Source: Nematocida parisii ERTm1 (lineage: Eukaryota; Microsporidia). Taken from it: DNA of 64,000 bases. The stretch is taken from the NCBI RefSeq assembly GCF_000250985.1, contig NW_013524647.1, positions 458,983 through 522,982 on the forward strand, written 5' to 3'. Under the pieces are notes generated by a model. The model did no database searches. It was not told the DNA's origin and was given only the letters and a program-made list of their open reading frames with translations. Numbering within the stretch: position 1 is the first letter of the stretch; every line of letters begins with the position of its first letter. Both the position numbers and the translations under genes were made by a program. Positions 56,110 through 64,000 of this stretch are shown here, piece after piece.

Positions 56110-57447
56110 ATGACAGACGACTTTTTCGAAATATTCTTAGAGGAGGAAGTAACGAAAGAAATATCAAAGAATGAATTTAAAGATGCGCAGACACAAAATT
56201 TAAAGAGGAGGTGTGCTGAGTATTATACGGCTCAAAAGAGAAAGTGGGAGACCTTCAAATCCTTCTCTTATGGGTTTAATCCAATTGAGAAGTTCAGAGA
56301 TGTTCCTGCTGTATGTACAGTATCTTTATATCCAGAGTATGTGATAGTAGGGCCAGTAGAGAAAGAAGGTATAAAACACAACTACACAGATGTAATAAAC
56401 ACGCTGTTAAGTTACATTAACAGGAACATAATACATCCGTACCTATTAGACTTATTAGACAGAGGAGACTATCCATTCTATGACAACCATATTGTAATAG
56501 AAGTAGTGGACCACAGGGATGTAGAACCAATTTCCAGTAGAGTATTATTACGTGGTACTATTGCTGGGTTACCGTATACGCAAGGCCTACTTCTATCAAC
56601 AAAAACAGATGAAGTCACAGAGTCTGAGTTATATGCTAAAACAGCCACTATTTGTTTAGACCCATCCCCAGAAGTATTTGAATTATTAAAGATACAGGAT
56701 TATAATGTAAAGAAGTATGACAGAATGAAGATAGACAAGAAGCAAAAGATAAAACTACAAATTGGAGGGATAATAAAGGAGTACAGGAGAACTGAGAATA
56801 CAAAAAAAAATGAAGTGTACATGGGGTTAGAGAGAAGTATTAATCCAAGGATATACAGGACAACTAAATTTATAGGGGGAAATATTCATTATTCTATAAA
56901 TGCAGTTGCAAATACGGATTATATTGAAGTAATATTCAGGAAAGGAGACGTAATCAACACAGCAACAGGTGGATTTATATCCAAAAGGAAATTCACATCA
57001 CCCGGTCAGATAGATATGTACATTGACAGTGTAAAGAAATTATTGGAGATGTACCATACAGATTTAAAGTGTATATGCGATGTATCTGCTAATCCCAGAA
57101 AGACAAAGCAGTATACATCACCGTATCAGAGACAGACTCCAGATGATGGAGATAGAAGGGCAGGTGGATTTATATCTCCTAAAATTCCAACGGTAGGGCA
57201 GAGTTCAATGGAGAGGCGTATTCGGTATATAAAACCAAAGACAATTGAAGACCATCACAGCATAAATATAAATGAAAGGGGTCAGGGCATAAATATAAAT
57301 GAAAGGGGTCAAGGCATAAATATAAATGAAAGGGGTCAGGGCATAAATATGAATGAAAGGGGTCAGGGCAGTGTATGGGACACTTCTTCAACCCCAAAGG
57401 AGATGGATGATTTTAATTTTGACTATGTGAACAAAAAATTTACATAA
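56110..57447 (+). CDS. SPT20: Spt20-like SAGA structural subunit
   Basis: Spt20 holds the SAGA co-activator together. Seen: YPFYDNHIVIEVVDHRD, the Spt20-domain core (I-V-E-V-x-D-x-R), RVLLRGTIAGLPYTQ, and ATICLDPSPEVFELLKIQDY, which matches the block LCLDPSPAV of the family. Length is 445. Near the C-terminus (about 381-417) a unit ININERGQG is repeated four times, coded by a 27-bp tandem repeat. TAF9, another SAGA subunit, is in the same window. It follows Pcf11 by 41 bp. Confidence 0.75.
   Translation: MTDDFFEIFLEEEVTKEISKNEFKDAQTQNLKRRCAEYYTAQKRKWETFKSFSYGFNPIEKFRDVPAVCTVSLYPEYVIVGPVEKEGIKHNYTDVINTLLSYINRNIIHPYLLDLLDRGDYPFYDNHIVIEVVDHRDVEPISSRVLLRGTIAGLPYTQGLLLSTKTDEVTESELYAKTATICLDPSPEVFELLKIQDYNVKKYDRMKIDKKQKIKLQIGGIIKEYRRTENTKKNEVYMGLERSINPRIYRTTKFIGGNIHYSINAVANTDYIEVIFRKGDVINTATGGFISKRKFTSPGQIDMYIDSVKKLLEMYHTDLKCICDVSANPRKTKQYTSPYQRQTPDDGDRRAGGFISPKIPTVGQSSMERRIRYIKPKTIEDHHSININERGQGININERGQGININERGQGINMNERGQGSVWDTSSTPKEMDDFNFDYVNKKFT
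57268..57370 (+). repeat. In-frame 27-bp tandem repeat within the Spt20-like gene
   Basis: Four units of ATAAATATAAATGAAAGGGG TCAGGGC with one or two base changes between them. Since the unit is a multiple of three, copy number can vary without breaking the frame, making this a candidate length polymorphism. Confidence 0.9.
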
Positions 57448-57724
57448 TTATCAATAAGTCATGAGCTTAATCATAATTTATAATGCATATTATAATATAT
57501 AATAAGAAGTAACACACAATTTAATAAACCATGCGTAATAAGTAATAAGTTTTATATTTATATAAGTACAGCATAAATCTATTTTTATTTTTAGTACAAT
57601 AATCAGTATATAATGCACTATGTAATACAATTTATTACATATTGTGCAATAAATTTACAGTAAAGTATATAATTTATTACATATTGTGCAATAAATTTAC
57701 AGTAAAGTATAAATTTATATTTTT
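57448..57724. repeat. AT-rich intergenic with a 43-bp tandem pair
   Basis: TTTATTACATATTGTGCAAT followed by AAATTTACAGTAAAGTATA occurs twice in a row near 57,630-57,715, directly before the PITH gene start. The rest is AT-rich, and no gene is seen. Confidence 0.7.
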
Positions 57725-58297
57725 ATGGGGTGTACAGCAGACTGTGTGTGTAATGATGGAGTACCATCTAAATCATTATTTTCATCGATAGATATAGACA
57801 AAGTAACAACAATCAATGAAAAGGACAAAGATAGTTGTAAGGAATTACTTAAGAGGAGTGAATCAATAAGAAATGTAAAAATGTCAGCACACTCTAAGAG
57901 CAACAAAGGATTAGTCATTAAAATACCTTTTATATGCAAGGTATTACTAAATAGGATAGAGATAATGACTACATTCACTAAAATAGAAGTATTTATTAAC
58001 AATCAGTACGTCACACTAACATATAAACCAAAAGTACCTGAAGAGTATTTCCTACCAGGAGGTGATCATATATTCCCCATAACAATACCAGCGTATAAGC
58101 ATAAGTCAGTAGATACATTAACCATAAGACTATCTAATAATGATGAGTATGGATCTATTGGATATCTCTGTATATGTGGAGTAGTTACAGGCAAATTACC
58201 CAAGGCCATAAATGTATCGTATGAGTTATACGGCCTACCAGAGAATACAAAATCATTCAGCAAAGAAACCACCAGCACAGAAACACATAAAAATTAA
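57725..58297 (+). CDS. PITH-domain protein
   Basis: A 190-residue protein whose core fits the PITH domain, the C-terminal proteasome-interacting domain of thioredoxin-like protein TXNL1: GLVIKIPFICKVLLNRIEIM (L-IPF--V-L-SI), FINNQYVTLTY, TIRLSNNDEYGSIGYLCICG (the -IGYIGL-G end). The N-terminus has MGCTADCVCND, a Cys pair that may bind metal. There is no thioredoxin part. A proteasome link is inferred from the family. Confidence 0.7.
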   Translation: MGCTADCVCNDGVPSKSLFSSIDIDKVTTINEKDKDSCKELLKRSESIRNVKMSAHSKSNKGLVIKIPFICKVLLNRIEIMTTFTKIEVFINNQYVTLTYKPKVPEEYFLPGGDHIFPITIPAYKHKSVDTLTIRLSNNDEYGSIGYLCICGVVTGKLPKAINVSYELYGLPENTKSFSKETTSTETHKN

Positions 58298-58880
58298 CAT
58301 TATAATATATTATACATAGTGTATTAAGTCATATACATTATACAGTATATATTATACATAGTGTAATAAGTAGTGTACAATATACAGTATATATTATACA
58401 TAGTGTAATAAGTGTATTATATATTATACATTGTGTATTGCTTATAGTATGTTATATATTATACATAGTGTAATAAGTCATATACAATATACAGTATATA
58501 GTGTAATAAGTGTAATAAGTAGTATATTATATACAGTATATATTACATATTGTGTATTATATAATATACATAGTGTAATAAGTAGTGTACTGTATATTAT
58601 GTATTACTTATTACTTATAGTTTATTATATATTACTTATTACTTATAGTTTATTATATATTATATATAGTATAGATTATAACTTATTATACTATGCCTAA
58701 TAAGTAGTATATTACTTATTATACATTGTGTATTATATATTACTTATTATATATTGTGTATTATATATTACTTATATTATAAATTGTTTATTTTTCATTA
58801 TCTCTGTTAACTATTCATTACTTATTACATATTGTGTATTATATATTACTTATTATATATTGTGTAATAAATAATATTTT
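58298..58880. repeat. AT-rich palindromic array (ATACATAGTGTAATAAGT)
   Basis: About 580 bp of units such as TATATTATACATAGTGTAAT and TACTTATTATATATTGTG. It ends 4 bp before the next start codon. The frame across it is low complexity and not a gene. Confidence 0.85.
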
Positions 58881-58883
58881 TAT

Positions 58884-59267
58884 ATGAAACCTTCTCTACT
58901 TATTAAGTGTTTAGGTTATGGCTTAAATAGAACCCTTGTTATAAGCAGTAATTCACTGATTGGTGTACAATTTACACAGAATATTCTGCCTATAATAAGC
59001 AATTCTAACGAAATAATCACAAATAATGAATTTATAACAGTAAATTATAGAATAAAACTTAGTAGTACATGTCCATTAAGTATTGAATCAGGCCTTCACA
59101 TAGCAAATGTGATTGCAGTTGATAATGAAATGACTAATAAGCGTATTGTATATAACAGACCAATTGTACCTGATTTTACTACTCCTTATTTAGTGTTTGG
59201 CATATGTGGAGGAGTAATTGTGTGCATTATTAGTGCATTTAGTAAAGTATTATTACACATAGTATAA
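58884..59267 (+). CDS. Small membrane-anchored protein, unknown
   Basis: A 127-residue protein with a strand-rich body (LVISSNSLIGVQFTQNI, IKLSSTCPLSIESGLHI) and one C-terminal membrane segment (YLVFGICGGVIVCIISAFSK, about 103-122). The layout suits a type II or tail-anchored protein, or a small ER membrane-complex subunit. No family is recognised. It lies between two repeat arrays and follows AATATTTTTAT directly. Confidence 0.55.
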   Translation: MKPSLLIKCLGYGLNRTLVISSNSLIGVQFTQNILPIISNSNEIITNNEFITVNYRIKLSSTCPLSIESGLHIANVIAVDNEMTNKRIVYNRPIVPDFTTPYLVFGICGGVIVCIISAFSKVLLHIV

Positions 59268-59740
59268 TAAGTAATATATAATACATAATGTATAATAAAT
59301 AATAGAATATATTAACACTTAACACACTATATATAATATATAATATATATTGTATAGTTATTACTTAGTATGTATAGTATAATAAATAATAGAATATATT
59401 AATACTTATTACACTATGTATATTATATATTAACACTTATTACACTATGTATATTATATAATATATTACTGATTACTTATTACACTATGTGTATTATATA
59501 TTACGGATTACTGATTACTTATTACACTATATATTATACATTGTATAGTTATTACTGATTACTTAATACTTATTACACTATGTGTATTATATATTACTTA
59601 TTACTTATTACACTATATATTATACATTGTGTATTATATATCACTTATTACACTATGTTATATTACTAAATGCACTATGTTATATTACTTATTACACTAT
59701 GTGTATTATATATTACTTATTACTTATTGTGTTTAATATT
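59268..59740. repeat. AT-rich palindromic array (TTATTACACTATGTGTATTA)
   Basis: About 470 bp built from TTACACTATGTGTATTATAT and variants. The sequence between 59,740 and 59,929 is of normal complexity. A reverse frame across it (59,713-60,036) overlaps the next gene and is not accepted. Confidence 0.85.
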
Positions 59741-59929
59741 TTTGTTAATTCTTCATTACTTATTAGTATATATCTAATATATTTTGCTTTTATGATTGAC
59801 TTGTCTGTTATTATGTTCATTTTTCTGTCTATTCTTATCTTGCCTGTATACGCCTTGTTGTTTATTAATTCAACAGAATTGGCTTGGTTTATTATACGGA
59901 TAGACTTACTAAGCATTAAATAATTTTTT

Positions 59930-60766
59930 ATGAAAAGACTCACAGGAAGAAAGCCTGCATTTAAGCCAATCCTACAGGAAAATAAAGAATCAGAATTACC
60001 TTGGCATAAAATAGAAGGATTCTCTGGGTGGTTCATTTATAAAATGTCGAAATATTTCTCATTGGGAATATTCCCCACGGGAAGTACAGAAATTAAAGGA
60101 AGAAAGCTTAGAGCCAGAAATAAAATAAATTTATCAAAGGTGTACGGTGAAATATCTGTGTTAGACTTAGATAATATAAGTACAGTTAAGGGATCCCTTA
60201 ATAATTGTATAATTAACACAGTTGGTATTAAAAATACTGTTATTTCTGATGAATTATGGCGAATTATTAGGAGGGCAAAAAGAATAATTCTTAATAACGT
60301 AAATATAAAAAATTTTAAGGAAGAGAATTTTAAAAATGCAACTTCCATAGACATATTAGGGAGTACGGTTAAACAGATAGGAAATAGAATAATTGATTTA
60401 ATAACCATAAATATTAAAAGGGTTAGAATAGCAGACAAGAACATTTTAATATTTTGGGATGAGAGTAAGTGCAGTACTTGTGTAATAAGATATTTTGATG
60501 TGTACAGGATAATCCAAAGAATCCCAGTTATTAGAATAATTCATTTTGATGGGATTGAGATTACCATTGCAATTATAAAGGAATTAAGGAGGCATCCTAT
60601 TACTACTGTTAAGTTAATTGGTTGTAGGATACACCCCATTAAGATATATGATTTAGTATCTACATGTGAGAAGTATTTAATTTATATTGAATTTAATAAG
60701 ACAGCTGTACCTATCTCTACTGTAGAATATTTAAGAAGTAAAAACCTAGTAGTTACTGTGCTATAA
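59930..60766 (+). CDS. LRR-like repeat protein, unknown
   Basis: A 278-residue protein rich in Ile, with alternating strand-like segments (ISVLDLDNISTVKGSLNN, RIILNNVNIKNFKEENFK, ITTVKLIGCRIHPIKIYDL) that resemble irregular leucine-rich repeats. No membrane segment. The family is not recognised. A short AATAACGGTATTT follows the stop codon. Confidence 0.6.
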   Translation: MKRLTGRKPAFKPILQENKESELPWHKIEGFSGWFIYKMSKYFSLGIFPTGSTEIKGRKLRARNKINLSKVYGEISVLDLDNISTVKGSLNNCIINTVGIKNTVISDELWRIIRRAKRIILNNVNIKNFKEENFKNATSIDILGSTVKQIGNRIIDLITINIKRVRIADKNILIFWDESKCSTCVIRYFDVYRIIQRIPVIRIIHFDGIEITIAIIKELRRHPITTVKLIGCRIHPIKIYDLVSTCEKYLIYIEFNKTAVPISTVEYLRSKNLVVTVL

Positions 60767-61150
60767 ATAAAAAATAACGGTATTTAAATTAACTTGAACA
60801 GAATGGTTATTTATTATTGTTGTTTATCCACTGTTACATAGCTGAAGCTCAGTCAATTTTTTAATATTCTCATATTATGTGGCTTTATACATCTGTGTAT
60901 TATAGTCACATACGACTTCGTATAGGTAGGCCTGTGACTCTCACGTTCTGTATGCTTGGTTGTATAATAAAAACTGCCAATTGCTTCCAAATAAACCAAT
61001 TAAGCATTCTTAAACTAGTTACTAATATAAAACACCCCAGAATAATTGGTTAATTATAAAAAACTGTTGGTTAATTATAAAGAATGTTTTATAAATTCAA
61101 AATCAGATTATAAAAAAGTTATTTAATACGAAGGAATACTGTTTTTTATT
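60767..61150. other. Intergenic region with a small hairpin, no gene seen
   Basis: The left half is of normal complexity and includes the hairpin ATACGACTTCGTAT near 60,911 and GGTAGGCCTGTGACTCTCAC. This could be a small RNA gene, but no known motif fits. The right half has two copies of TTGGTTAATTATAAA. Confidence 0.4.
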
Positions 61151-61582
61151 ATGGGGAGCAACGGTTTGTCTAAAATAGGCAAAGGTAAAAGAGGCCATTC
61201 TAATGATATAAGAATGGATGAAGACAGTGACCCGTTTTCTATTCACAATGACATACAGAAGGAAATAGAAAAGAATCAGAGTATAATAAATGAAAATCTT
61301 AATAAAATGAAGCACACAGTAAAATTATTTAAAGGTGTTGATAAAGAGAATATATCTGTAGAAGAAGCAGTGACAGCAAATGATACAAATGTAAGAGTTA
61401 CTGTTAAACAAAAGGAAAAAAGTGGAAGGGGAAATAATAAATCAAGCAATTCACAGGATATAGATAAGCAATTTTCAATAGGAAATGATAAAAAAGTAAA
61501 AAATGCAGTTTTAGAAGGGGCAGTCCTTGTTGTGTATTTAGAGAAGGGGAGTCCATCAAATAGAACCATTGAAGTGTCATAA
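61151..61582 (+). CDS. Small polar protein, unknown
   Basis: A 143-residue hydrophilic protein. A coiled-coil-like helix is visible (DPFSIHNDIQKEIEKNQSII, about 28-60). The C-terminal 25 residues (KKVKNAVLEGAVLVVYLEKG) contain the only hydrophobic patch. No family is recognised. The frame has normal codon use and its ATG follows a TTTTTTATT run, so I accept it as a gene. Confidence 0.5.
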   Translation: MGSNGLSKIGKGKRGHSNDIRMDEDSDPFSIHNDIQKEIEKNQSIINENLNKMKHTVKLFKGVDKENISVEEAVTANDTNVRVTVKQKEKSGRGNNKSSNSQDIDKQFSIGNDKKVKNAVLEGAVLVVYLEKGSPSNRTIEVS

Positions 61583-61688
61583 GATATAAAATATATATTT
61601 ACTACAAATAAATTACAGTATTTTTAATTAAAGTATAATTATTTATTCTTTAAGCGTACTTAAACATAAAAATGAATACTTTTTAATT

Positions 61689-62906
61689 TTACTCAAATAT
61701 AAAAAATGAATTATTAAAATTATTTCGGGTTATAGTCTTATTTACAGTAGCAAAATACAATAAGAATACAGTGCCAATAACCAACAGTAGAATTATAACA
61801 ATAGGAACAACAATACAATTTAAAGTCTTTTTAAATTTATGTTTAACTATACCATTAATAATAATTGAAGTATTATATTCTACTGGTTTTAAATAATTAT
61901 TAATTACGTTATTCTTAAACCCTTTGATATTGAAGTATTTATGGCTTTCTATATTTTTCAGTATTTTTGATTCTTTAAGTTCATTAATAATGCCGATTTT
62001 CTTCTTTTTTTGTAATTTGCTTAAATATTCTTTAATTTTATTTATACTCTTATTTTTATATGATTCAGTGCTGTGTACATCTCTATTTATAGACATACGG
62101 AATATTGAATTATACAAATTAGTAATAAAGTATTTGAATGGAGGTTCATTATGCTCGGTTTTAATATAAATTGAACCATAAATGGACTTATTTAAAAATT
62201 CATTAGAATTTAGAAAATACTCCATGCCTGCTCTTTTGAATAGTTGTAATGAATAGATATCGTCATAACTTATTCCTAAATTATTAACATTTGATTGTTC
62301 TACTTCATCATTATCTGGTATAATTAAATTATTACCGTGTTTCATTAGTATATCTAATACTCTCTGTAGTCTAGAATGCTCTTTGGAATTTTTGGTTAAC
62401 TCGCATAGTTTAACCATGGCATTATCTGGGGTTACTGTATCATCCAATTCAGATATGTTTTCTTGTTCACACAGTCTATTAATAGAATAATCGAAAAATT
62501 TCCTTCTAAGTATATATACTTCTGCTATAATTATATGGTTACCCCCCATTAAATCATAGAATGCTTGCTTTTTATCTTCACTGTTTAATCCCTCTGCTGC
62601 TTCTTTAATTACATCTATAATTAACTCCGTATGACTTATAGAGTTATTAACTATTGATATAGCAATATCATCAGTATATATAATACTCTTACATAAAATT
62701 CTATAATACATTTGTATATAAAGTATATTATACGCCAGAATACTTAGTGGTTCAGGTAAATCAGTGAATATTCTTTCTTCTCTGTTTATATCTGTTATTA
62801 TATTAGATAATTTATCGATATCTTCTAATTCCATCTTTCCATTTCTATCTTTGAATTCCTCGTGTACTTTTTCCATTAACACATTATCATCAATATAACT
62901 CGCCAT
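61689..62906 (-). CDS. Intact member of the lineage-specific membrane gene family
   Basis: This 405-residue protein is the whole version of the family broken at 36.3, 39.1 and 42.8 kb. Shared blocks: IDDNVLMEKVHEEFKDRNGK (start), INREERIFTDLPEPLSILAY, EDKKQAFYDLMGGNHIIIAE, HSRLQRVLDILMKHGNNLII and ISYDDIYSLQLF. One membrane segment lies near the C-terminus (CIVVPIVIILLLVIGTVFLL, about 364-384), preceded by the soluble helical body and followed by about 20 residues. No signal peptide is seen. Function is unknown. A role at the host interface fits multicopy decay but is inference. Confidence 0.8.
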   Translation of the reverse strand: MASYIDDNVLMEKVHEEFKDRNGKMELEDIDKLSNIITDINREERIFTDLPEPLSILAYNILYIQMYYRILCKSIIYTDDIAISIVNNSISHTELIIDVIKEAAEGLNSEDKKQAFYDLMGGNHIIIAEVYILRRKFFDYSINRLCEQENISELDDTVTPDNAMVKLCELTKNSKEHSRLQRVLDILMKHGNNLIIPDNDEVEQSNVNNLGISYDDIYSLQLFKRAGMEYFLNSNEFLNKSIYGSIYIKTEHNEPPFKYFITNLYNSIFRMSINRDVHSTESYKNKSINKIKEYLSKLQKKKKIGIINELKESKILKNIESHKYFNIKGFKNNVINNYLKPVEYNTSIIINGIVKHKFKKTLNCIVVPIVIILLLVIGTVFLLYFATVNKTITRNNFNNSFFIFE

Positions 62907-63088
62907 ATTAAAATAAAATCAGCATGAAATATAATTTTAGTTACTAAATGTCTCTTATACCGTATATTAATAAACTAATTTTCATATTTGAAACTACTAT
63001 AAATAAAATAAGTGCTATAAAAACTATCAGTTAGTCTAATTTATTCAATATTTATAATGTAAATATTATAATAGACAGATATAAAGCC

Positions 63089-64000
63089 TTAGAAATCTGT
63101 TTCAGAAGATTTGCTTACTCCCTTTTTCTTCTTTTTTGAGTCTGCGTGTTTTTTATTCCCACTCAGTTTGTATGCCTTGTGTGGGGATGCCTCTGCGCTA
63201 ATAATGCTTGATTCATTGGAGTCAGAGATGGTTTCCTTTAATGCTTTGATTTCTTTAATGAATGATTGCATTGTGACTTCCATCTTCTCTAAATTATTGT
63301 TTATTAGAGATAAATTCTCTTTCTCGCCAGATTTTTCTGCTACTTCTAATTTAGTGGTATTCTCTGATTTTGGTAGATGTTTCTTAGGATGGGGTTTGTC
63401 TGCGGATTTATCTTTAAGGTGAATAGTAGAGACTGGTTCTGGTGTGGGGGCTGTTTTTAATGCTTTCTTTTTCTCTGCTTTGATGCTCTTACCAAATGCT
63501 TCTGTGTTGAATAAGATTGCTGGGTCTTGATCAAGTGCTGCTGCTTCCTCTTCCTCTTCAAATTCTTGAGTGTAATTCTCTGGTTTAGTAAGAGAATTGG
63601 CTCCTGCAGACCTTTCTATTAACTCAGCAAGTAGAGATGTATTAGATGTCATAGCGGCCTTGGGGTTAAGCAGATTACTTATGGTGGTGGCTTGTTTTAA
63701 GCTGGGCGAGAAACTATCTTCTATGCTCATTGGTTCAACTGTCATTTTTACAGGTTTCTTTCCTTTGACCTTCTTAAGGATATTTGATGGGAGTTTGCCC
63801 CATTTGTTAGCTTTAACTATTTTGCCACCTTTTACTTTCTCTGTGTGGTGCTTCTTAGGCTGGTGCTTGCTAGGTTTCTCTGCTGCAGCTTTTGCAGTGC
63901 TTAGCAAATTATTGTATGCAATTTCATTACTAGAAGCATTATTCTCTGCTTTGTGGAATGCACGAACTGCTTCAATAATTAAAAATGGAGTAATAGCTAA
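63089..64000 (-). CDS. C-terminal part of a Lys-rich protein, cut by the window edge
   Basis: The frame is open to the last base of the window, giving 303 residues of C-terminal sequence. It begins with a hydrophobic piece (LAITPFLIIEAVRAFHKAEN), then a long, disordered, Lys/Ala/Ser-rich tail (KPSKHQPKKHHTEKVKGGKI), an acidic patch (QEFEEEEEAAALDQDP), a coiled-coil-like helix (NNLEKMEVTMQSFIKEIKAL) and a very basic end (KHADSKKKKKGVSKSSE). It may be a membrane protein with a large soluble tail. Family cannot be told without the N-terminal part. Codon use is GC-richer than that of its neighbours. Confidence 0.75.
   Translation of the reverse strand, partial: LAITPFLIIEAVRAFHKAENNASSNEIAYNNLLSTAKAAAEKPSKHQPKKHHTEKVKGGKIVKANKWGKLPSNILKKVKGKKPVKMTVEPMSIEDSFSPSLKQATTISNLLNPKAAMTSNTSLLAELIERSAGANSLTKPENYTQEFEEEEEAAALDQDPAILFNTEAFGKSIKAEKKKALKTAPTPEPVSTIHLKDKSADKPHPKKHLPKSENTTKLEVAEKSGEKENLSLINNNLEKMEVTMQSFIKEIKALKETISDSNESSIISAEASPHKAYKLSGNKKHADSKKKKKGVSKSSETDF

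Noticed and set aside
1-64000. tRNA genes, CRISPR arrays, LTR or DNA transposon genes
   Set aside because: I scanned for the tRNA T-arm pattern (GGTTCRANTCC) and for reverse transcriptase, integrase and transposase motifs, and found none. This was by eye, so a degenerate tRNA could be missed.

Overview
The window reads as a piece of a microsporidian nuclear genome (a fungus-related intracellular parasite). The evidence is an AT-rich sequence, densely packed genes on both strands, and divergent start codons only 15-31 bp apart in four places. Proteins are shorter than their yeast or animal relatives (a Dre2 reduced to its Fe-S part, a PIG-A without its membrane tail). There is a lone 5S rRNA gene and almost no introns. 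The genus is not certain. The lineage-specific membrane protein families would fit a Nematocida-like species, but that is inference.

Layout. 1-1.9 kb: repeats and two small membrane proteins. 1.9-25.6 kb: a housekeeping block separated by AT-rich repeat arrays: dynamin-like GTPase, ubiquilin/Dsk2, IQGAP, secretory cyclophilin, PAP2 phosphatase, 6-phosphogluconate dehydrogenase, casein kinase 1, protein O-mannosyltransferase, PIG-A, glycerophosphodiesterase, Scd6/LSM14, eIF4A, PP2A A subunit and Cia1. 25.8-47.6 kb: a mosaic. Conserved genes (a two-RRM protein with a spliceosomal intron, an exosome RNase PH subunit, a Rab GTPase, Dbp4, TAF9, 5S rRNA) are interleaved with lineage-specific membrane proteins, broken copies of one gene family, orphan copies of that family's upstream region, and four copies of a GC-rich, hairpin-rich element of about 335 bp. 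47.8-57.4 kb: Dre2, a vacuolar-type amino-acid transporter, a CorA-like Mg transporter, a HEAT-like protein, an unknown protein, Pcf11 and Spt20. 57.7-64 kb: a PITH-domain protein, small unknown proteins, the one intact member of the membrane gene family, and the C-terminal end of a protein cut by the window edge.

Genes that work together: Cia1 and Dre2 (cytosolic Fe-S assembly); PMT, PIG-A, PAP2 and cyclophilin (ER glycosylation, GPI and lipid work, folding); Scd6, the exosome subunit, eIF4A and Pcf11 (mRNA life cycle); TAF9 and Spt20 (TFIID/SAGA); IQGAP, CK1, Rab and dynamin (cell shape and vesicle traffic).

The main discovery candidates are the four-copy structured element, with one apparent empty site and a 12-base match to the 5S rRNA box A region; the 75-nt intron in the RRM gene; a set of frame breaks that all fall at homopolymer runs; and short palindromes that spread through intergenic DNA and enter coding sequence.
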